From assembly GCA_017557785.1 (NCBI GenBank), contig JAFYYA010000050.1, positions 78,587-142,586 of the forward strand: a stretch of DNA of 64,000 bases, in the 5' to 3' direction. Under the pieces are notes generated by a model that was given only the letters and a program-made list of their open reading frames with translations, had not been told where the DNA came from and made no database searches. This stretch comes from Salinivirgaceae bacterium (lineage in GTDB: Bacteria; Bacteroidota; Bacteroidia; Bacteroidales; SZUA-534). Of the stretch, positions 18,890-29,000 are shown one piece after another. A program made the translations under genes and the position numbers. How positions within the stretch are numbered: the first letter of the stretch is position 1; every line of letters begins with the position of its first letter.

Positions 18890-18908
18890 CTCTCTCAAAT
18901 TGCGGCCG

Positions 18909-18938
18909 CAAAAGTAAACGAAAATCGCACTCGGGCAA
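18909..18938 (-). promoter_or_regulatory. Promoter of the HAD phosphatase gene
   Basis: TTG (18936-18938), exactly 19 bases, then TACTTTTG (18909-18916): a full match to the Bacteroidetes promoter. It sits within the longest open frame and so fixes the true start at 18889. Confidence 0.65.
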
Positions 18939-19125
18939 TGGTGAAGCCGTAAGCGGCAAGCCGCGTCATAATTCGTGATTTGTTCATAACCTTCCGAAAT
19001 CTTTTGTTTTGCACGCATTGCGCCGACATGGATTGTTAGTTTTATGTGCACTAAAAAAGATATTTGCAATGCGTTTTTATGTATCTTGAGCCCACTTTTT
19101 TGAATCGAAATAAAAGATAATACCG

Positions 19126-20520
19126 ATGAACAAAAAATTTGTCAAATTACTCGGAATCTTGTGCGCATGTCCGGCACTTCTGGTCGCGCAAGAAGTTGAA
19201 GATGAGACCAATATGGTGTTCAATCCGAGTTTCGAACAGTATGAGAAGTGCCCTGAAGGCTACATTTACAACGACAAGTCACACAGGCTGATTCCGCACT
19301 GGACCTACCCGTCGTACACTACGCCCGACTATTTCAACAAATGCAGCACAGGCGATGTAAAGGTGCCCGACAATTTTGCCGGCTACAGCCAGCCGCACAG
19401 CGGAAAAGGCTATATGGGCGCAATCCTGACAGGTTCTGACCGCGATTACCGTGAGTACATTCAAGGCGAACTGAAAACCCCGATGAAGTCAGGGCAGGTT
19501 TACTGCGTGTCGTTCTGGTACAAACTGGCCAATGGCTCAATGTTCGCTGTCGACCAATTGAGTATATACTTCTCGCAAGAGAAGATTGAAAACGCCAACA
19601 CCACCTATCTGAATTACAACGGACAATTGAACAACGAGTCGGGACTTTTCCTTGACAACACCGAAGAGTGGAAGCACTATTGCATGCTCTACACCGCTTC
19701 AGGCAATGAGATGTTCTTTACTGTCGGCAATTTCAAGAACTATGAGAACACCAACTACGTAGTCACAGGCAAGGACGTGCAGAACAAGAAAGGCAAGAAG
19801 TACGCATATTATTTCTTCGACGATTTCGAAATCCGTCCGCTAACCGACTGCGATGTGTGCGCTTGCGTGCCTAAAGGTCTTGAGACTGTGATTGTTGATT
19901 CGATTTACACCGGCGGTCTTGACCCTGTGACGGGTAAAATCCAGCGCATTGTTGACGATGGTGTCATTAGCCTGGGTATTTCGGGCGGAACACCGCCATA
20001 CGATGTCAAATGGTCGAATGGCGCGACAGGGCAGAAACTTACCAATCTGCCGGCCGGCACTTATACATATAAAGTGACAGACAAAAACAACTGCCGCAAC
20101 AGTGGCAAGGTGGTTTTTGTTCAGCCGGAAATCCCCGAAGACCCGTTCACCGACGGTTTGCGCAATATAGAAGAAGGCTCGGCGCTCATTCTGAACAACA
20201 TCTTCTTCGAGACAGGCAAAAGCACGCTTCTGCCGCAGTCGAACGCCGAACTCGACAAGATAGCGGCATTCTTGGCCGAAGGCACTGTAAGTCAGATAGA
20301 AATCAGCGGCCACACCGATAATGTGGGTTCCGACGAAGTGAACCAGAAACTGAGTCAGGCACGTGCTCAAGCAGTTGTCAACTATCTGGTATCGAAGGGA
20401 ATAAGTCCGAATATGCTGCAAGCAAAGGGCTACGGCAAAACTCGCCCCATCGACACCAACCTGACTGAGCAGGGTAAGAGCAATAACCGCAGAGTTGAAT
20501 TTTTTGTTTTAAAGAAGTAA
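19126..20520 (+). CDS. OmpA-family outer-membrane protein with SprB-type repeat
   Basis: Domain order in 464 residues: signal peptide (1-21), a jelly-roll, carbohydrate-binding-like domain (about 25-235) that opens with NMVFNPSFEQYEKCPEG, a small Cys-rich link (CDVCACVPKG), one SprB-type repeat (GGTPPYDVKWSNGATG onward, about 285-325), and a C-terminal OmpA peptidoglycan-binding domain (about 345-462). The OmpA domain keeps the diaminopimelate-binding Asp and Arg in GHTDNVGS and LSQARAQAV. SprB repeats belong to gliding and T9SS proteins of Bacteroidetes, so a structural role linking the cell wall to surface machinery is plausible. The TPR/propeller gene follows after 11 bases. Confidence 0.88.
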   Translation: MNKKFVKLLGILCACPALLVAQEVEDETNMVFNPSFEQYEKCPEGYIYNDKSHRLIPHWTYPSYTTPDYFNKCSTGDVKVPDNFAGYSQPHSGKGYMGAILTGSDRDYREYIQGELKTPMKSGQVYCVSFWYKLANGSMFAVDQLSIYFSQEKIENANTTYLNYNGQLNNESGLFLDNTEEWKHYCMLYTASGNEMFFTVGNFKNYENTNYVVTGKDVQNKKGKKYAYYFFDDFEIRPLTDCDVCACVPKGLETVIVDSIYTGGLDPVTGKIQRIVDDGVISLGISGGTPPYDVKWSNGATGQKLTNLPAGTYTYKVTDKNNCRNSGKVVFVQPEIPEDPFTDGLRNIEEGSALILNNIFFETGKSTLLPQSNAELDKIAAFLAEGTVSQIEISGHTDNVGSDEVNQKLSQARAQAVVNYLVSKGISPNMLQAKGYGKTRPIDTNLTEQGKSNNRRVEFFVLKK

Positions 20521-20531
20521 TCTAACCGACT

Positions 20532-22538
20532 ATGAACAAGCGTTTTATATTTGCAATATTACTGTCGGCGGCTGTTGCTCTGCCGGCATTGGCACAAAAG
20601 CCCGACAAGGCTTTCGAAGACATTGTTGCCGGTGTGAAGGCTAAAGACCGTCAGCCCGATGTCGACAACAACATGAACAAGGCGCGCGCCACACTTGAGA
20701 AGATTCTGGCAAAAGACGCCAGCAACGCCATGGCCAACATGGGAATGGCCATTGTCCTGTCGTACGACGCTTACTCGCAGAAAGACTATTTCCGCGGTTG
20801 GCACTATTTTAAGAAAGCCGATGCGGGAATGTCGACATTCACGCCCGATGACAAAAAAGTGCTCGACACGTATTTCACAGCACAGAAACTTGAACGTCGT
20901 GGAAAACCAGTCGACAAGAATATGGAAATTGAGCGTAAAGCAGTGGAAGAGAAGTTGATAAAGTTTGTCCGCGAAGAGAATAATCTGCAATACGCTGAGA
21001 AATTCCTTGAAGAGTTCCCCGACTCGAAGTACTATGCCAATGTGGTTCACATCCGCAACTACATTGAGTTCCGCAAGGCTGAGAATGCCGGTTCGGTTGA
21101 CGCATTCAACTATTTCCTGAACAAGTACCCCGACGCAGCACAAGTGAAAATTGCCACCGACGAGCGTAACGAACTGGCTTACAAACAGACACAGGAAGCC
21201 AATACGTTTGCGGCTTATAAGAACTTTGTCGATAATTATCCCGATGCGGTTCAATATGAAGAAGCCAAGAAGAAATTGGGCATTCTGGCGTTCGACGAAG
21301 CCGCCAAAAAGCACACTCTCGAAGCCATCGAGCAGTTTATGGAACAGTATCCGAACTCGCCCAAAATGCCCGATGCCAAGGTAATGAAGCGCCAACTGCT
21401 GTTTGAGTGGGCAAAATCGGTCAACAGCATCGAAGCATATAACAAATTCGTGTCGCAATATCCTGAAGGTGAGATGTTTATCGATATCTTCAACCTTAAG
21501 TCGGCCGCTTTAGGACAGTCCATTGCTGCCGACCTGCCGATGGAAAACTACAAGGTAATCCGCGGGTTCGACAACAAGCAGGCACGCGACTATGGTGGCG
21601 CAATTGCAACCTACACTGACGGCTCTCTGCTGGTCATTGCAAACACACCATCGCTCAACGATGATATGGACGATGTGTGGATGATTAAACTCGATGCCAC
21701 AGGCAAGATGATTAAGAACGATATTCTTGGCAACGATTTTGACGACCGTGTGAACGCCGCCTACATTGACAAAGCAGGCGCTCTGTTTGCTGCCGGACTC
21801 ACCAACGCCATCAAAAACAATGTGCCTGGCCAGTCGTGGTTCTTCAAGATGAATGCGCAAGGCAAGAATGTATGCAACGCCAAATTTGAAGGCAACGAAG
21901 TGCTGTCGATGGTTGTATACGAAGACGGTCGCTCGCTGCTTGGTGGTTATCTGCAAGCATCTGACACTGCTCTGCCGACACCGCTCATCACCAAACTCAA
22001 CGCTCAGGGCCGCAAACTCTGGACGCGCACCTATGCGCCGGGCAACAAGGTTACATCGCTTGCATCGGACGGCCACGTGTGCAGCATTGCCTTCAACGGC
22101 AGTTGGGTGATGCAGATTGATGAACTTGGCTACATCAAGTGGGATGCAATGGCCGATGAAGGTACCAAACTTTCGGCTGCCGCAATCGCCAACGGAAAGA
22201 CTGTATACACCGGAATCAAAGGCGGGCAGGGCTGTGCCATTGGTTTCGACGGCGCCGGCAAGAAACTCTGGGAAACTGGTTTCGCATTGCCAGCCGACGG
22301 CAGTTTCACTCAAAGTTGCACCATGCCCGACGGCTCTGTTGTGAGCGGCGGAACATTCGGCAACGCTATGGTTCTTGTTAAGATTGACGCCAGCGGCAAA
22401 GTGGTCTTCACAAAAATTTTCGATGGTTCGAAGCAGGTGGCATTCAACGGCTTAGCCGCATCTGCCGCCGACAACTCGGTTTGGGTAAGTGCCACCTACG
22501 CCGATTCCGACATTGTGGTGTTCAAACTGGGACTGTAA
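20532..22538 (+). CDS. Secreted TPR and beta-propeller protein
   Basis: The signal peptide MNKRFIFAILLSAAVALPAL is followed by a mature protein from AQKPDKAF. Residues about 30-330 form helical repeats like TPR/YfiO units, with recurrent blocks of the form F..YP.(A/S)......A. The second half (about 335-668) is a propeller with recurring kinetic blocks such as WMIKLDATGKMI, WFFKMNAQGKNV and LITKLNAQGRKLW, as in PQQ/WD-like propellers. It lies 11 bases after the OmpA/SprB gene and ends at a strong terminator, so these two genes are one unit and may act together at the outer membrane. No enzymatic motif is visible. The specific role is unknown. Confidence 0.8.
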   Translation: MNKRFIFAILLSAAVALPALAQKPDKAFEDIVAGVKAKDRQPDVDNNMNKARATLEKILAKDASNAMANMGMAIVLSYDAYSQKDYFRGWHYFKKADAGMSTFTPDDKKVLDTYFTAQKLERRGKPVDKNMEIERKAVEEKLIKFVREENNLQYAEKFLEEFPDSKYYANVVHIRNYIEFRKAENAGSVDAFNYFLNKYPDAAQVKIATDERNELAYKQTQEANTFAAYKNFVDNYPDAVQYEEAKKKLGILAFDEAAKKHTLEAIEQFMEQYPNSPKMPDAKVMKRQLLFEWAKSVNSIEAYNKFVSQYPEGEMFIDIFNLKSAALGQSIAADLPMENYKVIRGFDNKQARDYGGAIATYTDGSLLVIANTPSLNDDMDDVWMIKLDATGKMIKNDILGNDFDDRVNAAYIDKAGALFAAGLTNAIKNNVPGQSWFFKMNAQGKNVCNAKFEGNEVLSMVVYEDGRSLLGGYLQASDTALPTPLITKLNAQGRKLWTRTYAPGNKVTSLASDGHVCSIAFNGSWVMQIDELGYIKWDAMADEGTKLSAAAIANGKTVYTGIKGGQGCAIGFDGAGKKLWETGFALPADGSFTQSCTMPDGSVVSGGTFGNAMVLVKIDASGKVVFTKIFDGSKQVAFNGLAASAADNSVWVSATYADSDIVVFKLGL

Positions 22539-22573
22539 ATTTTGTTTTCACATAAAATGCGTCTTAGCGCATT

Positions 22574-22606
22574 AAAGGGCTGCCCTTACGAGGGTAGCCT
22601 TTTTTT
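22574..22606 (+). terminator. Rho-independent terminator
   Basis: GGCTGCCCT and AGGGTAGCC form a nine-pair stem with one G-T pair and a four-base loop, followed by seven T. It closes the OmpA-propeller unit. Confidence 0.85.
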
Positions 22607-22648
22607 GTTGTTGCACAAAAAAGGATTTTCAAATTCGCCAAACATTTC

Positions 22649-22656
22649 TACCTTTG
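22649..22656 (+). promoter_or_regulatory. -7 box (TACCTTTG) of the LRR adhesin operon
   Basis: Perfect TAnnTTTG with TTTT 19 bases upstream. Transcription from about 22663 would give a leader of about 100 bases that contains a degenerate palindromic element. Confidence 0.45.
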
Positions 22657-22686
22657 AAAGATTTTGAAAAAAATAACGTACACATT

Positions 22687-22714
22687 GTAGAAACGCGCCC
22701 TGGCACGTCTTTTA
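22687..22714. repeat. Degenerate copy of the GTAGAGACG palindromic element
   Basis: Begins GTAGAAACGCGCC, ends GGCACGTCTTTTA: same outer words as the perfect copy at 29831-29858, with decayed arms. It lies in the leader of the first LRR gene. Confidence 0.5.
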
Positions 22715-22761
22715 TCATGAGCAATTAATAAAACATTAATATTCAACAAAATAATTTTAAT

Positions 22762-24393
22762 ATGAAACGCATTTTGGTTTTATGTTTCGCAGCAATGCTT
22801 GCCATACAGGCATGGGCACAAACAACTTTTGAAATTGATGGTTTGAAATACACAGTAACAAATGAAACAAAACATTATGTTTCAGTTGCCAAAGGCTCAA
22901 CTGAACCAACATGTGATTTAGAAATTCCTAAAACAGTAAGGAGGAATATAATAACATATACAGTTACATGCATTAGTGAATATGCGTTCAAGGACTGCAG
23001 CGGCCTTACTTCGGTAACCATTCCAAAATCGGTTACAAGTATTGGTGAAGGTGCATTTAGCGGTTGTTCATCGTTGGAGTCAATATCATTGCCCTTTGTA
23101 GGTGACAAGCCTCACGAACCAACTGATAATTACCAATATCCATTTGGCTATATATTTGGCACAGAAAGTTATGATGGTGGTACGAAAACAACGCAATATT
23201 ATTATAATTACGACACAAATAGCCCAACGGAAATTGAATATTATATTCCATCATCGCTAAGAGCAGTGACATTAACTGGCGGCAGTTTTATTCCATATCG
23301 TGCATTTTTTTGTTGCCAAGAATTGACATCAGTAACCATTCCAGATGGCACTACAAGTATAGGAGATGGTGCATTCGCAAGTTGCGGTGAATTGGCATCC
23401 GTAAACCTCCCTGTTGGTGTCACAAGCATTGGGGAAGATGCATTCCGGGGGTGTTTTAAAGTATCTGTAACCATTCCCAATGGTGTTGTTAGCATCGGCA
23501 GAAGTGCGTTTTCTTATTGCAATAATTTGACCACCGTAATCATTCCTAATTCTGTTACTAATCTTGGTAAAGGGGTGTTTAGTTATTGCGGAGGATTGAC
23601 TTCGGTAACATTTCCCGATGGAATCACAAGTATTCCTAATGGCACATTTGAAAGATGTGACAATCTCTCATCATTTAACATTCCCAATTCTGTTACCAGC
23701 ATTGGCAATCATGCATTCTATAGAAGTGGTCTGACATCAATAACAATTCCAAGTTCTGTCAATAGCATTGGAAGTGAGACATTTGCATTGTGCTTTTCGT
23801 TGACAGAAATAAATGTTGAGAACGACAATACAAATTTTGCATCAGAAGACGGCGTCTTGTTCAACAAGGATAAAACAATATTGATATGTTGTCCGGCAAG
23901 CAGAACCGGTGCGTATACCGTTCCTAATTCTGTAACTAATATTGGTGAACAAGCATTCGATTGCTGTAATCTTACATCGGTAACTATTTCAGAAAATGTT
24001 AAAACTATCGGTAATTCTGCATTTAATTGGTGTCGCAACCTTACATTGATAACCATTCCTGATGGAGTTACAAACATTGGAGAATTAGCGTTCTATTTGT
24101 GTGAAAACCTTACATCAATAACAATTCCTAATTCTGTTACAAGTATTGGTGGAAATGCATTCGAAGGTTGCGATTTATTAACATTTAATAAATACGATAA
24201 TGCATTATACCTAGGCAATGCTAATAATCCATATCACGCGTTGATAAAAGCAAACAATGAATCCATAACAATATGTGAAATTAATAACAATTGTAAAGTC
24301 ATTGCTGGTGGTTCGTTCTCTGGTTGCGGCAGACTGACTTCAATAACTATTCCTAATTTGGTTAGAAGCATAGGTGAATTTGCATTCGATTGA
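22762..24393 (+). CDS. BspA-like leucine-rich-repeat adhesin, 5' part of an interrupted gene
   Basis: A signal peptide (MKRILVLCFAAMLAIQAWA) is followed by about twenty LRR_5 (Treponema pallidum/BspA type) repeats of about 23 residues with the pattern [17 protein letters not shown] non-LRR block with SEDGVLFNKDKTILICCP is typical of the family. Such proteins are surface adhesins. The frame meets a TGA at 24391-24393 in the middle of a repeat (AFD-stop-CSSLTSV), and the same frame continues open to 26037. Without a sorting domain this 543-residue part could be exported to the periplasm but not attached at the surface. The defect may be a real mutation, a strain-level off state or a sequence error. 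Confidence 0.8.
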   Translation: MKRILVLCFAAMLAIQAWAQTTFEIDGLKYTVTNETKHYVSVAKGSTEPTCDLEIPKTVRRNIITYTVTCISEYAFKDCSGLTSVTIPKSVTSIGEGAFSGCSSLESISLPFVGDKPHEPTDNYQYPFGYIFGTESYDGGTKTTQYYYNYDTNSPTEIEYYIPSSLRAVTLTGGSFIPYRAFFCCQELTSVTIPDGTTSIGDGAFASCGELASVNLPVGVTSIGEDAFRGCFKVSVTIPNGVVSIGRSAFSYCNNLTTVIIPNSVTNLGKGVFSYCGGLTSVTFPDGITSIPNGTFERCDNLSSFNIPNSVTSIGNHAFYRSGLTSITIPSSVNSIGSETFALCFSLTEINVENDNTNFASEDGVLFNKDKTILICCPASRTGAYTVPNSVTNIGEQAFDCCNLTSVTISENVKTIGNSAFNWCRNLTLITIPDGVTNIGELAFYLCENLTSITIPNSVTSIGGNAFEGCDLLTFNKYDNALYLGNANNPYHALIKANNESITICEINNNCKVIAGGSFSGCGRLTSITIPNLVRSIGEFAFD

Positions 24394-26037
24394 TGCAGCA
24401 GTCTAACTTCAGTAACCATCCCTAATTCGGTAACAAGCATTGGCGACTATGCATTTTATGAATGTGGCAGTCTAACTTCAGTAACCATTCCTAATTCGGT
24501 TACAAGCATTGGCAACTTTACGTTCTCTGATTGCAGCAACCTGACTTTTGTGACTATTCCTAATTCAGTTACAGACATTAGCCATGACGCGTTTATACAA
24601 TGCAGCAATGCAACTTTTTATTGTGAAGCGGAATCAAAACCGGAAAACTGGGTGTCAGGTTGGACAAATAGAAATGAAAACTATATAAAATGGGGGTGTA
24701 AGGTGTTGAATTTGGATGTTAATAATACAGAGCACGGTTCAGCAACTGCTGCAGGCTATACGGTTCAAGCAGCAGACGGCTCAATGTGGTACTTAAACAA
24801 TGCACAAGTAACCATGACTGCCACGCCAAACGAAGGTTGCCATGTAATATGGGAAGACAACAGCACTGATAATGTTAGATCTTTCACAGCAACAGAGAGT
24901 AAAACTTATACTGCAACATTTGAAGCACACGTAGAAGAGATTGACGCTGCATATGTTGCAGCAACTTGCACAGAAACAGGCTTAACCGAAGGTAAACGTT
25001 GCTCCGAATGCGGTGCGATTTTAGTGGCTCAAGAAGAAATTCCTGCTTTAGGCCACAACTACGGCACACCAACATACGAGTGGGGTGAAGGCAACTCAAC
25101 ATGCACTGCTACAAAAGTTTGTGCTAATGATAATGAACATGTTGTTACAGAGACAGTTGATGCAACTTCATCTGTAACTGTAGCCGCTACTTGTGAAGCC
25201 GTTGGAACAAGAACCTTCACGGCAGAGTTTACGGATGAAGGTTTTGCTACACAGCAGAAAACTGAAGATATCGCTGCCACTGGCCACACCGCAGGTGAAG
25301 CCGTTGCAGAGAACAACGTTGCGCCAACCTGCACTGTGGCAGGTTCAGTAGATTCAGTGGTTTACTGCACAGTTTGTGAAAGCGAGATAAGCCGTAAGCC
25401 AATAGAAATCCCCGCCACAGGCCACAAAGAAGCAGTGGATGCCGCTGTGGCAGCAACTTGCACCGCAGCAGGCAAAACTGAAGGCAAGCATTGTTCGGTT
25501 TGCTATGCGGAACTTGTTGCACAGGAAGAAATTGCCGCCACCGGCCACAAAGAAGTTGTGGATGCCGCTGTGGCAGCAACCTGTACTGCAGCTGGCAAAA
25601 CCGAAGGCAAGCACTGTGAAGTTTGTAATGCTGTTTTGGTGGCACAAGAAGATATTCCTGCTTTAGGGCATGATTTCAAAACCTACACATTCGACAACAA
25701 CGCCACCACCGAAGCCGATGGCACCGAGACGGCACTGTGTGAGCACGGTTGCGGCACAACCGACACACGTACTGCCGCCGGCACTAAGATTGCCACAACA
25801 CCCGAGAAAGGCACCGCCGTCGCCGAGTCTGCTGCCAACGCCGTTAGCATCTATACACAGAATAATATAATTGTGGTTGAAAACGCCACCGCAGAAATCC
25901 GCATTTATGATGCAATGGGACGTTTGATTGTAGAGACGCCACATTGTGACGTCTCTACGGAAATCCGCATCAACACCGCCGGCGTTTACATTGTAAGGGT
26001 AGGGAATGTGGCAAAACGAGTGATGATAAATAATTAA
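24394..26037 (+). pseudogene. 3' part of the interrupted LRR adhesin, with Cys/His repeats and T9SS sorting domain
   Basis: Same frame as the preceding part, with no further stop. Contents: about four more LRR units; a short beta domain ([20 protein letters not shown]); a series of 38-45-residue modules, each with an ATCTxxG motif, a CxxC pair and a closing GH; and a C-terminal T9SS type A sorting domain ([11 protein letters not shown] ... [19 protein letters not shown]). An internal GTG at 24550 could start a fragment, but that fragment would lack a signal peptide and so not reach the T9SS. The intact ancestor would be about 1091 residues, close in architecture to the next gene. Confidence 0.75.
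25930..25958. repeat. Palindromic element within the first T9SS sorting domain
   Basis: 29 bases: GTAGAGACG at 25930-25938 and CGTCTCTAC at 25950-25958 pair, with CACA/TGTG continuing the stem past one mismatch. Read as protein it gives [10 protein letters not shown] between two strands of the sorting domain. Confidence 0.75.
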
Positions 26038-26059
26038 TAATGAATTAAATATAATTTCT

Positions 26060-29000
26060 ATGAAACGCATTTTAGTATTATGCTTCGCTGCAATGCTTGC
26101 CACACAGGCATGGGCACAAACAACTTTTGAAGTTGGTAACCTGAAATACACTGTTATTGAAGGCACAACCAATGTTTCAGTTACCCAAGGCTCAACAAAG
26201 CCTACCGGTGCTCTCGATATCCCGGACAAAGTAACCAATCCCGACAATAGTGTGGAATATACAGTTACAAGCATTGGCGGCAATGCGTTCAGCAGTTGCA
26301 GCGAACTTACTTCGATAACTATCCCTAACTCTATTAAAAAGATTGGAGAGTCTGCGTTTAATAATTGCAATAGTCTGGCGAAAGTCGAATTTGCTAGCAT
26401 AGAAAGCATATGTGGAATAGAATTTCCAGTATGGGGTAACCCATTATATATAACTCATCATTTATTCATTGATGGAGTGGAAATTACAGAATTGATTATT
26501 CCAAATACTGTAACAACTATTTCAAACTATGCATTTATGGGGTGCAGTGAAATAACATCGGTAAAAATTTCAAATTCTGTAAAAAACATTGGTCAATATG
26601 CTTTTAGGTATTGCGAAAAGTTAGCGACAGTATCCCTTGGCAATGGTGTTACAAGTGTTGATGCGACAGCGTTCGATGAGTGCAGCAACTTGACAAATAT
26701 AAATGTTGATAGCGGTAATTTAGAATTCACATCGGAAGATGGTGTCTTATTTAACTATAATAAAACAAAATTGATATGCTATCCTGCAGGCAAGTCCGGA
26801 AACTATACCACACCTAATTCTGTAACAAGCATCGACGATTTTGCATTCAATCTTTGTAGAAATCTTACAGAAATTAATATTTCCAACTCTGTAATTAGTA
26901 TTGGTTATGAAGCATTTCGTGGTTGTAACGGCTTAACTACATTATCTATTCCTAATTCTGTAACAAGAATTAGTAGTTATGCATTTTTAGGTTGCACAGA
27001 ATTATCATCTATAACAATTCCTAATTCTGTTAAAAGTATAGGTGAACGAGCATTCGAAAACTGTAAAAAATTGGCGAAAGCCGAATTTGCAAGCATAGAA
27101 AGTTTGTGCAGAATATCTTTTGGCGGCTATAATGCAAACCCCTTATCCTATGCCCACAATCTATACATTAATGGAGAAATTGTTACGAGCTTAGCAATTC
27201 CCGAATCTATTACAAGCATTAACAACTACGCATTCTTTGGTTGCAGCGGCCTGACTTCGGTTACCATTCCTAATACCGTTACAACCATTGGCTACTCTGC
27301 ATTCGAAGGTTGCAGCGGACTGACTTCGGTTACCATTCCCGAATCTATTACAAGCATTAACAACTACGCATTCTTTGGTTGCAGCGGACTGACTTCGGTA
27401 ACCATCCCTAATTCGGTTACTAGCATTGGCTACTATGCGTTCGAAGGTTGCAGCGGACTGACTTCGGTTACCATTCCTAATTCGGTTACTAGCATTGGCA
27501 ACTCTGCGTTCGCAGGTTGCACGGGACTAACAAAAGCCGACTTTGCTAGCGTTGAAAGTTTGTGCAGAATAACTTTTAGCAGTGAAGTTGCAAATCCTTT
27601 ATACTATGCTCATAACCTATTCATTAATGGAGAAAATGTTACGAACTTAGCTATTCCCGAATCAGTTACAAGCATCGGTAACTACGCATTCTCTGGTTGC
27701 AGCGGCCTGACTTCGGTTTCCATTCCTAATTCGGTTACAAGCATTGGCAGCAATGCGTTCGATGATTGCACCGGTCTAACTTCGGTAACGATTCCCAATT
27801 CAGTTACAAGCATCGGTGATTATGCGTTCCATGGTTGCATCGGTCTAACTTCGGTAACCATTCCCAATTCGGTTATAAGGATTGGTCGTTTATCGTTTTT
27901 TAATGTAAAAAACATAATATATTCAGGACGAGCTAGAGGAAACCCCTGGGGAGCATTAACTGTCAACGGAATAATTGATGAAGATTTTGTATACATCGAT
28001 GTTGCAAAGACTAGACTTACAGCATATATAGGAGTTGGCGGAGATGTTAATATTCCTGAATCGGTTAAAAGCATTGGCAGCTCTGCATTCAAGGGGTGCA
28101 GCGGCCTGTCTTCAGTTACAATTCCTAATTCTGTCACAAGTATAGGCAACTCTACGTTCTCTGGTTGCAGCGGCCTGACTATGGTTATCATTGGCAATTC
28201 TGTCACAAGCATCGGCGACTACGCGTTCGAAAAATGCAACAGCCTGACAAACATAAATGTGGAAAACGAAAATACATATTACTCTTCAGAAGACGGGGTT
28301 TTATTCAACTATAATAAAACAACACTAATATGTTATCCTGCAGGCAAAACAATGTCTTCTTATAACATTCCTAATTCTGTTACAAGCATTGGTGGCTATG
28401 CGTTCAATGGTTGCAGCGGTCTGATTTCGGTTTCCATCCCTAATTCGGTTACAAATATTGGCGACTATGCGTTCCAGAGTTGCATCGGTCTGACTTCGGT
28501 TTCCATCCCTAATTCGGTTACAAGAATTGGTTCCTATGCGTTTAATGGTTGCAGCGGTCTTACTTTGGTTACCATTCCAAATTCTGTTACAAGCATTGGC
28601 GGCTATGCGTTCTCTGGTTGCAGATGCCTGACTTCTATTACCATTCCAAATTCCATTACCACCATTGGCGGCTATGCGTTCTCTGGTTGCAGCGGCCTTA
28701 TTTCGGTAACCATTCCAAATTCGGTTAAATATATTAACGAATATGCGTTCGCTGATTGCAACAGCTTGACTACGGTAACCATCCCTAATTCAGTTACAAG
28801 CATTAATAGATATGCGTTCTCTGGTTGCGGAAACTTGAATGCTATAGCCTTCGATGGAACAAGCGAACCCACTATAGGAACGGATGCTTTTAAAAATGTT
28901 AGTAGTTTAGTTAAAGTATGTGTTCCGGAAAATTATAGTTCAGATTCTTTTGGTGGATTTAGTGTATATAAAGGACATAATAAAGTAACAGACCAGGCTG

